In this document: one piece after another, positions 46,068 through 54,250 of the stretch
Numbering within the stretch: the first letter of the stretch is position 1
How the letters are laid out: every line of letters starts with the position of its first letter
Assembly: GCF_000712595.1 (NCBI RefSeq)
Contig: NZ_JOTN01000002.1
Coordinates: 186,001 to 250,000, forward strand
From: Bacillus manliponensis
Lineage (GTDB): Bacteria; Bacillota; Bacilli; Bacillales; Bacillaceae_G
Direction of reading: 5' to 3'
DNA: 64,000 bases
Program-made: the position numbers and the translations under genes
The notes under the pieces: generated by a model
Database searches by the model: none
Told to the model about the DNA's origin: nothing
The model's input: only the letters and a program-made list of their open reading frames with translations

Positions 46068-46934
46068 ATGAACTCAACGACGAGAAGAAATTTTATAAAA
46101 AAAGGAATTCGCACTGCACTATACACATGTATTACGACAGGGCTTGGCTATTATTATGGAAAGTATATAGAACCACGCCTTATTTCATTGACATATCATT
46201 CTCTTCAATCTCACCTGATTCCACGTAGCTTTAACAGTGTGAAAATTGTTCAATTTAGCGATTTACACCTCGGTTATTATTACTCGTTAAAACAGCTTAC
46301 TACTGTTGTCCAAAAAATAAATGAGGTTAAACCTGACATCGTTGTATTTACCGGTGATCTAATTGATAATTATCAAACTTATGAAGATACGCCCTTCGTT
46401 TCAGCTATTTTACAAGCTATCCATGCTCCACTTGGCAAATTTGCTATTTACGGGAATCACGATCATGGTGGCTATGGAACAGACTATTATGAGCAAATTA
46501 TGCATAATGCAGATTTTGAAGTATTACAAAATAAACAAAGACAAATTCGTTTATTAGATGGTAGTACTATTACCATCTTTGGCATCGATGACATGATACT
46601 AGGCAAACCAAATATTCAAGGACTATTGCAACAAGTGCAACATCATCTTTATACAATTGTTCTCGTTCACGAACCCGATGTCGCCAAACAAATTGCAAAC
46701 TTCCCTGTTAATTTACAGCTATCAGGACATAGTCATGGCGGACAAGTTCAACTTCCCTTTTTCGGTCCAGTTGTTACCCCCTATTTAGCAAAAGATTATA
46801 TAGAAGGTTTTTATAATATAAGTAGCACATATAAACTAAAATTATATGTAAACAGGGGACTTGGTATGACAAGATTACCATTCCGCTTCTTAGCAAGACC
46901 GGAAATTTCAGTATTTACCTTACAATCAAACTAA
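46068..46934 (+). CDS. ykuE: Tat-exported metallophosphoesterase YkuE
   Basis: Calcineurin-like phosphoesterase of 288 residues. The N-terminus has a clear twin-arginine signal, TRRNFIK (residues 5-11), followed by a hydrophobic stretch. The metal motifs are FSDLHLGYYY near 63, FTGDLIDN near 93, YGNHDHGGYG near 128 and SGHSHGGQVQLPF near 223. YkuE of Bacillus subtilis is a known Tat substrate located at the cell wall. The ATG has an unusually distant GGAG 13 bases away, which can pair into the hairpin GGAG-TTCG-CTCC. Confidence 0.92.
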   Translation: MNSTTRRNFIKKGIRTALYTCITTGLGYYYGKYIEPRLISLTYHSLQSHLIPRSFNSVKIVQFSDLHLGYYYSLKQLTTVVQKINEVKPDIVVFTGDLIDNYQTYEDTPFVSAILQAIHAPLGKFAIYGNHDHGGYGTDYYEQIMHNADFEVLQNKQRQIRLLDGSTITIFGIDDMILGKPNIQGLLQQVQHHLYTIVLVHEPDVAKQIANFPVNLQLSGHSHGGQVQLPFFGPVVTPYLAKDYIEGFYNISSTYKLKLYVNRGLGMTRLPFRFLARPEISVFTLQSN

Positions 46935-47034
46935 AGTCGTAATGGCCTATTTTCATTCCCCTCCTTCTTGTACTCGCTCATCCACGTTCGCTTTTCCATA
47001 TGATAACAATGAGTCCAATAAAGGAGGTTTTTTC

Positions 47035-47262
47035 ATGTATCCACAATACCATCCCATTCCGTATCGATCAGCACCAATTGGTCCAGCAGGAAACGCGCGA
47101 TTTTTCCCATTTTTTGGGTTCCCTTTTCTAGCAGGATTGGCAGGTGGACTAATTGGCGGCGCTCTAGCTTTTGGTCCTAGACCATATTATCCATATCCAC
47201 CTTATCCTCCTGCTCCATATCCTTGCGCTGGTTATCCTTGTCAACAACCATATTATTACTAG
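47035..47262 (+). CDS. Small Pro/Tyr/Gly-rich protein, 75 aa
   Basis: Unrecognised protein with an N-terminal MYPQYHPIPYRSAP part, a Gly/Ala/Phe-rich membrane-like segment GFPFLAGLAGGLIGGALAFG, and a C-terminal Pro/Tyr/Cys-rich tail (YPYPPYPPAPYPCAGYPC). The composition suggests a spore surface or membrane-attached structural peptide. The ATG follows AAAGGAGGTTTTTTC. CATATGATA at 46997-47005 fits a SigK -10 box, but the -35 is poor. Confidence 0.72.
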   Translation: MYPQYHPIPYRSAPIGPAGNARFFPFFGFPFLAGLAGGLIGGALAFGPRPYYPYPPYPPAPYPCAGYPCQQPYYY

Positions 47263-47278
47263 TCCTAAATAAAAACTA

Positions 47279-47308
47279 TAAAAAGGCCTCTTAATAAAGA
47301 GGCCTTTT
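47279..47308. terminator. Bidirectional terminator before ppk end
   Basis: AAAAGGCCTCTT pairs perfectly with AAGAGGCCTTTT around AATA. Confidence 0.92.
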
Positions 47309-47313
47309 CTACT

Positions 47314-49419
47314 TTAATCTTCTTCTGTATTCGTATAAGCCATTCGGAACAAGTTCATCTGACTATCAATCTCTTCTTGTTCTCTCTTTACATAAACGTA
47401 TTCTCCATAAGCATTTTGCTCACGACATTTCACATTGTCTGCCAAAACAAGCTGCAAAATCGCCTTTACTCTCGCTTTCATCTCAAATCCAACGATTGGA
47501 AAAGAGATTTCTATTCTCTTTTCCATATTACGAGTCATCCAGTCTGCTGATGATAAAAAGACTTTCTCTTCTCCATTATGATGGAAATAATAAATTCGAC
47601 TATGCTCCAAATAACGTCCTACAATACTAATAACTCGAATATTTTCACTCACACCGGAAATGCCAGGACGTAAACAACAAATCCCTCTTACAATGAGTTC
47701 CACCTTTACTCCAGCTTGAGAGGCCTCATATAGTTTTTGAATAAGGGGTTTATCCGTTAATGAGTTCATTTTTGCAATGATATGTCCATTTCCGTATTGG
47801 TTATGGTAACGAATTTCCTCATCAATTAATTCAATAAACTGATGACGAATATCAAACGGCGCAACCGATATTTGATGAAAATGAGGTTTCATTGTATAAC
47901 CGCTTAAATAATTAAAAAAGTTTGTTGCATCAATACCAAAATCTTTACGCGATGTAATATATCCGAAATCTGTATATAACTTCGCCGTTGCATCGTTATA
48001 ATTCCCTGTTCCTAAATGAACAAAGCGTTCAATTTTCCCTTGTTTCCGCCTTACAACAAGTGTAATTTTACTATGTGTCTTTAAATGACTAACTCCATAA
48101 ATAACGTGACATCCAGCTTGCTCTAACTCTTTTGCCCAATTCACGTTATTTTCTTCATCAAAGCGTGCTTTTAATTCAACAAGAACAGTCACTTGCTTTC
48201 CATTCTCAGCAGCTGTTTTTAACGCTTGAATAACAGGTGAGTCCCCGCTAACACGATATAATGTTTGCTTAATTGCTAACACTCCTGGATCTTCTGCTGC
48301 ATCCGCTACAAAGTCAATAACTGGCTGAAACGATTCAAATGGGTGGTGCAATAGTATATCTTGTTCTAGCGCTTTCTCAAATACATCTTCATCATTATCT
48401 AACCCTTGAGGTGGTTGTGGAATAAGAGCCGGATAAATAAGATGTTCATAAAGCGGCGCTAATTTTTTATAAAGTCCAAATAAACATGTCAAATCAAGCG
48501 GTCCATCCACGATATACACATCTTTATCTTCTACTTCTAATACTTCATGTAAAAGTGATAATACTCGTTCATCTGCATATTCCTTTCCAATTTCTAATCG
48601 GACAGCAGCTCCCCATTTTCGCTTTTTTAATTCTTTCTCAATCACTTTTAACAAGTCACGAGCACCTTCTTCGTGAATTGTTAAATCTGCATTTCGGGTA
48701 ATACGAAAACGGGTTACAGATGATACTGTATAGCCAGTAAATAACTTATGTGTAAAATTACTAATTACATCTTCTAATAAAATAAACTTTTGCTTTTGTT
48801 CTTCATTTGGTAAGAAAATAAAACGCTCTAATAGCGAAGGAACTTGTACAATGCCAAGTTTTGTTCTATTTTCTTCTTCCTTTTGTCCCTCGTCATATAA
48901 AATAGCCGCTAAATTTAAACTTTTATTTAATAACATTGGAAATGGTCGATATGCATCAATTGCAACAGGTGTTAACACAGGAAAAATTTGTTCATCAAAA
49001 TATTCTTCAATAAACGTTCTTTGTTCTTTCGTTAAATCATAAAAGAACAATTGTTCAACCCCTTCTTTTTCCAGCTCTGGCAATATAACGCGTTGAAACG
49101 TATCATATTGTATGTTCGTTAGCTCATGTGCTTTTTCTCCGATTTTACTCAACTGTTGCTTTGGCGTTAAACCCGCTTTATTCTCCCGTTGATTAAAACC
49201 CGCCTTTACTTGATCTTTCAATCCCGCCACACGTACCATAAAAAATTCGTCTAAATTCGAACTAAAAATACTAATAAACTTCAATCTCTCTAGTAAAGGA
49301 TTTCGTTCATCTTGTGCTTCTTCCAACACACGTTCATTAAATGCAAGCCAACTCAATTCCCGATTATTATAATAAGTAGTATCATTTAAATTTAAAAGAT
49401 TCCCCTTTGTTATCTCCAT
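47314..49419 (-). CDS. ppk: Polyphosphate kinase (Ppk1)
   Basis: Makes long-chain polyphosphate from ATP. The 701-residue protein shows the N domain start YNNRELSWLAFNERVLEEA near 18-36, the head domain, and two phospholipase D-like catalytic domains. The autophosphorylated His lies in GVSHLKTHSKITLVVRR near 425-440 and the second conserved His in VGRYLEHSRIYYFHH near 580-594. I chose the ATG at 49419; a GTG at 49431 lies two bases from GGGAGG, too close, while the ATG is rather far, so the start is uncertain. It follows ppx in the same operon. Confidence 0.94.
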   Translation of the reverse strand: MEITKGNLLNLNDTTYYNNRELSWLAFNERVLEEAQDERNPLLERLKFISIFSSNLDEFFMVRVAGLKDQVKAGFNQRENKAGLTPKQQLSKIGEKAHELTNIQYDTFQRVILPELEKEGVEQLFFYDLTKEQRTFIEEYFDEQIFPVLTPVAIDAYRPFPMLLNKSLNLAAILYDEGQKEEENRTKLGIVQVPSLLERFIFLPNEEQKQKFILLEDVISNFTHKLFTGYTVSSVTRFRITRNADLTIHEEGARDLLKVIEKELKKRKWGAAVRLEIGKEYADERVLSLLHEVLEVEDKDVYIVDGPLDLTCLFGLYKKLAPLYEHLIYPALIPQPPQGLDNDEDVFEKALEQDILLHHPFESFQPVIDFVADAAEDPGVLAIKQTLYRVSGDSPVIQALKTAAENGKQVTVLVELKARFDEENNVNWAKELEQAGCHVIYGVSHLKTHSKITLVVRRKQGKIERFVHLGTGNYNDATAKLYTDFGYITSRKDFGIDATNFFNYLSGYTMKPHFHQISVAPFDIRHQFIELIDEEIRYHNQYGNGHIIAKMNSLTDKPLIQKLYEASQAGVKVELIVRGICCLRPGISGVSENIRVISIVGRYLEHSRIYYFHHNGEEKVFLSSADWMTRNMEKRIEISFPIVGFEMKARVKAILQLVLADNVKCREQNAYGEYVYVKREQEEIDSQMNLFRMAYTNTEED

Positions 49420-49534
49420 ATTTCGCTGCACGTCCTCCCGAAACTTTTCCAGTATAATGTGTTTGTACTCATTTTAACAAACTTATAATTTACAAAGTGT
49501 AAATTTTCTGTAAAAACGTTCGTACCATTAAATA

Positions 49535-51055
49535 TTATCCAACAAACCGAAGTTCAATGTTCATTTTTATCACTTTCTCAAGCTGCTTTTTTTGCTTTTC
49601 TGCTTGTATCCGTTCCGCTAACGGTACATATTTGCAAGTAATATTAACAATTAATTCATCCTTATATTTCATCATTCGTATCGCGTCTACCATATCACGG
49701 TTTGTCACATTCATCGCAGCAGCAAGTTGTAAAATCGCACCTAATAAGCGCATATGAATTTGTTCATTTTTATCAAACCAACCTTCAAATGGCCTTATAT
49801 ATTGTTTAAACAACATTTTGGATTTATAAGAAGCAATTAAAGCTAATCTCACTCGCTCCTTATGCAGCACGCCATCAATTGTTTTATTTGCTAACAAATA
49901 ATATGTGTGCTGAGAGCTTGATTCATTATCAATATACTTTCCAATATTAAACACTTTAGCTGATCTATATAACATACTCCAATCTTCTGTTGTAAATGAA
50001 GCAATGCCACACCTTTCTAATTCTTTACAAATTTTTGTACTAATGTTTAAAACCTTAACTACACCCCCCATATCCATCTCATATGCATGAGACAATAAAT
50101 ATATACTTTCTTCGACTATGTTTGGATAATAAGAAATTCCAAATTCACTTGTTAATTCTTCATAAAAAACCCCTTCCCTGAGTCCCTTCCTACTTAATAC
50201 AAAAGATGACGCTTCTGTAATGTCCACTAGCATATCAAATACTTCGATAGCTGGTATAATTGTGTCTGCCCGATCTTTTGCTAATCCTTCCAATTTCTGT
50301 AATTCTGCAAACGATAACTTTAAGATATGCTTTTTTACATCCTCAATATCTTTACCTGCCATTTTGTATAAATGCAGACCAGATATCGGATAAGAAATTA
50401 GGTTTTGATGAATATTTACCATGTTTCGAGCACTTCCACCAATTGCAATCAAAGGTAATTTTTTTCCTTTAAGCCACGGTAATGTTTGAAATTGATACCA
50501 TAAATATCGTCTTAGTTCTTCTAATTCTTCAGAAGTAGGCATATTTTTATAAACAAACTGCTTTCTTAAAGAAAGTGCCCCAAATGGAAAACTATGATAT
50601 GCTACAATTTCTCGATTTTTAAAATATGTCACTTCCGTACTTCCGCCACCAATATCAACAATCATTCCTTCTGTAAAAGGAGTAGAATTTACAACTGCCA
50701 TATATCCATAACGAGCCTCTTCATATTCTGATAATATGCGCAATGTAAAATCTGTCTTTTCCTCAACTAACTGCTTAATAACACTTTGGTTTTGTGCTTG
50801 GCGAATCGTTGCTGTTGCAACACATAATACTGTATTAAGCTTATGGAAACGCGTACTTTCTTGAAATTGTAATAAAGTACGCAGTAATATGTGAATCCCC
50901 TCTTCAATTAAGCTCCCTTTGATTAAATAATTACGTAATCTCGCTACCACTTTTGTATTTTCAATTTCTTTATAAGCTCCACCTTCTTGTTTTTCATATA
51001 TAACCAATCTCATCGTATTTGATCCGATATCAATAATTCCATATTGTTGTTTCAA
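49535..51055 (-). CDS. ppx: Exopolyphosphatase (Ppx/GppA family)
   Basis: Degrades polyphosphate from its ends, the counterpart of Ppk encoded next. The 506-residue protein has the actin-like ASKHA fold: phosphate-1 motif YGIIDIGSNTMRLVIYE near the start, SEYEEARYGYMAV near 115, phosphate-2 motif VDIGGGSTEVTYF near 138-150, and an HD-like C-terminal helical domain (GLAKDRADTIIPAIEVF near 265). I chose the TTG at 51055, since AAAAGGATG lies upstream; the ATG at 51067 is part of that site but cannot be excluded. ppk starts about 115 bases after its stop. Confidence 0.92.
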   Translation of the reverse strand: MKQQYGIIDIGSNTMRLVIYEKQEGGAYKEIENTKVVARLRNYLIKGSLIEEGIHILLRTLLQFQESTRFHKLNTVLCVATATIRQAQNQSVIKQLVEEKTDFTLRILSEYEEARYGYMAVVNSTPFTEGMIVDIGGGSTEVTYFKNREIVAYHSFPFGALSLRKQFVYKNMPTSEELEELRRYLWYQFQTLPWLKGKKLPLIAIGGSARNMVNIHQNLISYPISGLHLYKMAGKDIEDVKKHILKLSFAELQKLEGLAKDRADTIIPAIEVFDMLVDITEASSFVLSRKGLREGVFYEELTSEFGISYYPNIVEESIYLLSHAYEMDMGGVVKVLNISTKICKELERCGIASFTTEDWSMLYRSAKVFNIGKYIDNESSSQHTYYLLANKTIDGVLHKERVRLALIASYKSKMLFKQYIRPFEGWFDKNEQIHMRLLGAILQLAAAMNVTNRDMVDAIRMMKYKDELIVNITCKYVPLAERIQAEKQKKQLEKVIKMNIELRFVG

Positions 51056-51450
51056 TAGTCTCTTCATCCTTTTCTCTTTCTTTATAACTGCACGTAAGAC
51101 GTTTCTGTTATACCAATAAAGGAATAATGAACCAATTTATTCTTTGCGTAAAACTAGATTCATCCGTGAGTGTCCTTTATAAGTTTTTCATGTCTCTCAA
51201 TAAACATGTTACAAACCTTTAATGCGGGATAAAAAAGAAAAAATTGTTATTCATCTCACTATACCTTTTCAACTATTATACAAAATAGTTGTTTTTTGTA
51301 ACAACATTGCTTTAATATTTAAAATACATATAACATTTTTAGTATATAACAAATATACTCGATATTTTCTTACAACAATTTTGTTTTATTATATAGCAAC
51401 ATGCTCAGTTCCTTATGTTATAATACGTTAAACAAGAAAGGGGTACACAT
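51056..51450. other. ppx-ykyB divergent spacer
   Basis: AT-rich, 395 bases. It contains the ppx control region, a promoter candidate for ykyB (extended -10 TGTTATAAT at 51416-51424), and an orphan terminator hairpin listed separately. An isolated GCGGGATAAA near 51222 recalls the right border of the bcr1-like repeats but has no partner. I see no convincing small coding frame. Confidence 0.5.
51270..51297 (+). terminator. Orphan terminator upstream of ykyB
   Basis: CAACTATT pairs perfectly with AATAGTTG around ATACAA and is followed by six T on the plus strand. No plus-strand gene lies upstream in this spacer, so it may end a small RNA, or work as an attenuator in a longer ykyB leader. Confidence 0.55.
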
Positions 51451-51909
51451 ATGAAACCTGCACAATCACAGTCTAATTCCCGTGAGCAACTCTCTATTAA
51501 TCAATTAGCTCAATCCATTTTTGTTGTAAATCGCCATGCCAAATCTGCAACTAATCCAAAGTATTTATATTGGTTAAAAAAAGCAGCTTTAGAACGTCTC
51601 ATAAAAGAACAAAAAGCAACAAAGGAAGGATTACATTTTTCTAAAAACCCTAAATTTAGCCAACAGCAGTCTGATGTTCTCGTTCGAGCGGGCGACTATT
51701 TTTTCCATATCCCTCCAACGAAAGATGATTTTCGTACACTACCACACCTCGGTAATCTTGATCACGCATATCGAAATCCAAAAACACACCTTTCTTTGAC
51801 TGCCGCAAAAAAAACGCTTCAAACATATATTGGTCCGGAAGCATACAAACAAGAGAAAAAACTTAGTGAAGCAATTCCGTGGTATTTACGCACATATACA
51901 AAGAAATAA
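51451..51909 (+). CDS. ykyB: YkyB family protein
   Basis: A 152-residue soluble, basic protein. The central part, VNRHAKSATNPKYLYWLKKAALERLIKEQKATKEGLHFSKNPKFSQQQSDVLVRAGDYFFHIPPTKDDF (residues 26-93), is the typical YkyB block. The function is unknown. The ATG follows AAAGGGGTACACAT. It is monocistronic and shares a terminator with ykyA. Confidence 0.88.
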   Translation: MKPAQSQSNSREQLSINQLAQSIFVVNRHAKSATNPKYLYWLKKAALERLIKEQKATKEGLHFSKNPKFSQQQSDVLVRAGDYFFHIPPTKDDFRTLPHLGNLDHAYRNPKTHLSLTAAKKTLQTYIGPEAYKQEKKLSEAIPWYLRTYTKK

Positions 51910-51944
51910 AAAAAGTACGGCTAAATTACAGCCATACTTTTTTT
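51907..51944. terminator. Bidirectional terminator between ykyB and ykyA
   Basis: AAAAAAAGTACGGCT pairs with AGCCATACTTTTTTT with one mismatch around AAATTAC. Confidence 0.92.
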
Positions 51945-52602
51945 ATTTCTTTTCTTCTTGTATTTTAATATCTGCTTTTTTATAAAAGTTCATTTTCTCT
52001 TCATTATATTGTTTTGTAAATGTATTAAACTCTTGTTGCTGTGCATCAATTTCTTGATAATATCCGTTTATCATAGTGACCTTTTCACTAATTAACTTCA
52101 ACTTTGTTTCTTTCTCTTGTAACATTGTGTAAAGCTCTTTTTCTAACTTAAGAGACTCTTTGTAACTCGCATCCATTTTCTTAAATGACTCATAACGATT
52201 TTTATAAGCATCATTTACTTTTTTTGCTGGTGCTGTTAATTTCTTATCTTCAAGTTGCTTAATATGATCCTCTACTGATTTCATTTCTTTCTGCGCTTTA
52301 TCCAATGCATCTTTTTCTTTCTTTAACACTTCTTCACGTGCTGCAACATTTTTTATTGCTGCGTCTAACTGCTCTTTCACAGCCTCATTGTTTTCTTTAC
52401 CATCTTCTAAAATTTGAGCATACAATTCATGCCCTTTACCTTCTAGCTCCTCTAACTTCTTCACATTTTCAAACATTACTTTCTCTTGCTTTGCAGCATT
52501 CTCAAAAGCAGTATATAATTCCTTTTCTGGCTTTGGAGCAAAACAACCTGCTAATAAACTCATAGATATAATGGTTACAACTGATAATTTCTTATACTTC
52601 AA
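51943..52602 (-). CDS. ykyA: YkyA-type cell-wall-binding lipoprotein
   Basis: A 219-residue lipoprotein. The signal peptide ends in SLLAGC, with the lipid-carrying Cys20. The mature part is almost wholly helical and charged with long coiled coils (for example KEKDALDKAQKEMKSVEDHIKQLEDKK, near 97-123). This is the pattern of the YkyA family of putative cell-wall-binding lipoproteins. The start is a TTG at 52602 after GGAGGAATAGACG. In Bacillus subtilis ykyA is beside pdhA; here it is 21 kb away, next to ykyB, and the function is unknown. Confidence 0.83.
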   Translation of the reverse strand: MKYKKLSVVTIISMSLLAGCFAPKPEKELYTAFENAAKQEKVMFENVKKLEELEGKGHELYAQILEDGKENNEAVKEQLDAAIKNVAAREEVLKKEKDALDKAQKEMKSVEDHIKQLEDKKLTAPAKKVNDAYKNRYESFKKMDASYKESLKLEKELYTMLQEKETKLKLISEKVTMINGYYQEIDAQQQEFNTFTKQYNEEKMNFYKKADIKIQEEKK

Positions 52603-52744
52603 CGTCTATTCCTCCTACTTATGTACAACCAGCTTCCTATCATGACATAAAATGCAGTTTATATCACTCTAGTAATATATATTCTTTTTTCATTTTAAAC
52701 ATAAAAAGGAAAAAAATTCAAGAGAATCTCTTTTTATCTTTCCA

Positions 52745-52782
52745 AAAAGAAAAGTGTAGAAAATTATATTCGTCTACACTTT
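52745..52782 (-). terminator. Orphan terminator upstream of ykyA
   Basis: AAAGTGTAGA (52751-52760) pairs perfectly with TCTACACTTT (52773-52782). The T-rich tail CTTTTCTTTTTGG is on the minus strand, yet no minus gene ends here. Confidence 0.5.
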
Positions 52783-52952
52783 AAGAAAAAGCCATTGTGC
52801 AAAAATACGCTGGCACATCTACCTCTTCATTATAAAATGTATAAGTGTATTTTAAAAGCTTTTTGTTACAAAAAACATATCGTTTTGTAACAAAATTGAA
52901 AAAAAAGTTTCAAAAAGATAATATTTGTTTATTCAAAATTTTCAGTTTTAAT

Positions 52953-53020
52953 AACATGAACTTCACTCAATGAATTTTTCCTTCATCCCTACAACAAATT
53001 GGATTTTTACGGGGTATCAC
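52953..53020 (+). repeat. Worn bcr1-like copy
   Basis: ACATGAACTTCACTCAATGA, then CTTCATCCCTACA and GGATTTTTACGGGG, match the left half of the family with many changes. No right half is visible. Confidence 0.4.
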
Positions 53021-53113
53021 CTTCTGCCTACGTACATTTATAGCTATATCTGTGTTCCACTCAACATTCTATTCATATATTAATAGAAAAGATATAGAAA
53101 GGAGGAAGATATA

Positions 53114-53344
53114 ATGATAAATGGTAATTTACAAGATATCCTTCGCTTTCTTACAGGTTTCTTACTATCATTAAAACTATTGTTTAACTCATTTGGCATA
53201 TCTTTTATTACAAACGATCAAATAGATGCAATCGTTAATGTCGCTTCTTTTTTATTCATCCTATATTTCGGATATAAAAATAACTATATAACTAAAAAAG
53301 GACAAAAACAAAAAGAAATATTAAAAGATAACAATCTCCATTAA
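53114..53344 (+). CDS. Orphan phage-type holin
   Basis: A 76-residue protein with two hydrophobic segments (about 11-31 and 40-56) and a basic tail, NNYITKKGQKQKEIL, which recalls the end of class phi LC3/SPP1-like holins. No endolysin or other phage gene is near, so it is a domesticated or stranded gene. ATG follows AAAGGAGGAAGATATA and the gene has its own terminator, so it looks intact and expressible. Confidence 0.7.
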   Translation: MINGNLQDILRFLTGFLLSLKLLFNSFGISFITNDQIDAIVNVASFLFILYFGYKNNYITKKGQKQKEILKDNNLH

Positions 53345-53345
53345 T

Positions 53346-53370
53346 AAAAGGAACCTTTTTGGTTCCTTTT
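53346..53370. terminator. Bidirectional terminator after the holin-like gene
   Basis: AAAAGGAACC pairs perfectly with GGTTCCTTTT around five T; it reaches the stop of the convergent gene. Confidence 0.9.
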
Positions 53371-53878
53371 ATTCGTGTAATAATACTGCATCTTTTGTTT
53401 GAAACGGTCCATATACTATTTTTTTATGCTGAAATGTAAATGTAGCACGAAGATACATAACAACATCCACATAACGATCTGCCTTTAAGCAAAAAGACAA
53501 CTGTGCTATTTCATTTGGTAACAACCGTTCAATTCGCCATCGAACAAGCCGAAATAAGAGTTCTCCCTCTCCTGTCCCCGTTTTTAATGTTTGTGGCACA
53601 TACACTAAATGATCACGAATCATATGGCTTACAACAATATGTGAAACTTCATCTTTCCCTTTATTTTCAACTTCAAGCTTTATTTCTAATATATCTTCTA
53701 AGCGATAAGGCACTTGAGTCCTAAAAGGCTCATTCACCATAGTACGTACCTTCAGTGACACATATACTTCAGGTACAAAAGATATGCATACAACATCTTG
53801 TTGATTGCCCTCGGCTCGTAAAAACGGGTGTAATGATAACGGAAAGTATCCCTCATTTTTCATTTTCCATGCTTTCAT
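53369..53878 (-). CDS. DUF11-like beta-sandwich protein
   Basis: A 169-residue protein without a signal peptide. The middle, YRLEDILEIKLEVENKGKDEVSHIVVSHMIRDHLVYVPQTLKTGTGEGELLFRLVRWRIERLLPNEIAQLSFCLKA (from residue 58), follows the DUF11 pattern: N-x-G loop, then Asp/His-Leu-Val-Tyr-Val and a W-x-I-x-x-L-x-P-x-E strand. DUF11 domains usually stand in tandem on cell-surface or spore-surface proteins; a lone cytosolic-looking copy is unusual. ATG at 53878 follows GAGGTGAGCTTATAAA. Function unknown. Confidence 0.7.
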   Translation of the reverse strand: MKAWKMKNEGYFPLSLHPFLRAEGNQQDVVCISFVPEVYVSLKVRTMVNEPFRTQVPYRLEDILEIKLEVENKGKDEVSHIVVSHMIRDHLVYVPQTLKTGTGEGELLFRLVRWRIERLLPNEIAQLSFCLKADRYVDVVMYLRATFTFQHKKIVYGPFQTKDAVLLHE

Positions 53879-53983
53879 TTTATAAGCTCACCTCGTCTCA
53901 GCTCATACACCACAATATGTTTCCAATGTTTTATAAAATATTTTTGTTATAGCATACACACATACTAGGAAAAACTATTCTAA

Positions 53984-54015
53984 AAAAGCTGCACACTAAA
54001 TGTACAGCTTTTTTC
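53984..54015. terminator. Orphan bidirectional terminator
   Basis: AAAAAAGCTG pairs with CAGCTTTTTT around a short loop, with A/T runs on both sides. No known gene ends here on either strand; the nearest genes both start away from it. Confidence 0.6.
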
Positions 54016-54114
54016 CATATACACTCTCGTCACTTTCTATAGTATGAGTAATTTCACATAATATGTTCGCAAGAAAACACTTTCTTCCTTAAGAATTTTG
54101 CCGATTTTTTAAAA

Positions 54115-54143
54115 TTTACTTCATAGTCAAATTTGACTATAAT
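54115..54143 (+). promoter_or_regulatory. MFS pump promoter with overlapping 18-bp operator
   Basis: TTTACT (54115-54120), exactly 17 bases, TATAAT (54138-54143). A perfect palindrome ATAGTCAAATTTGACTAT (54123-54140) fills the spacer and enters the -10 box, the classic place for a repressor. The length and form suit a MarR/TetR/PadR-type dimer. Transcription would begin in the bcr1-like copy and leave a leader of about 100 bases. Confidence 0.6.
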
Positions 54144-54201
54144 AAAGTGAAACTGCACTCAGTGGAGGATTCTCTCTCCGTTACAACTAACATGTAATCC
54201 C
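54142..54201 (+). repeat. bcr1-like left-half copy in the MFS leader
   Basis: ATAAAGTGAAACTGCACTCA begins right at the -10 box and is followed by GTGGAGGATTC; only the first third of the element is recognisable. Confidence 0.5.
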
Positions 54202-54250
54202 ATTAAATTATTAACTAACGTACAATGCGCTATAAAAAGGAGGGTTATCT

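Larger units (their letters stand above)
52603..53113. other. Spacer between ykyA and the holin-like gene
   Basis: 511 AT-rich bases. It holds the ykyA control region, an orphan minus-strand terminator at 52745-52782 and a worn bcr1-like copy at 52953-53020. No coding frame with a ribosome site is visible. Confidence 0.5.

Noticed and set aside
46997-47005. SigK promoter for the Pro/Tyr-rich 75-aa protein
   Set aside because: CATATGATA fits the -10 box, but no AC stands 16-17 bases upstream, so it is not called.
51222-51431. A 69-codon plus-strand frame before ykyB
   Set aside because: The ATG has no ribosome site, the composition is random AT-rich sequence, and it runs through a terminator hairpin.
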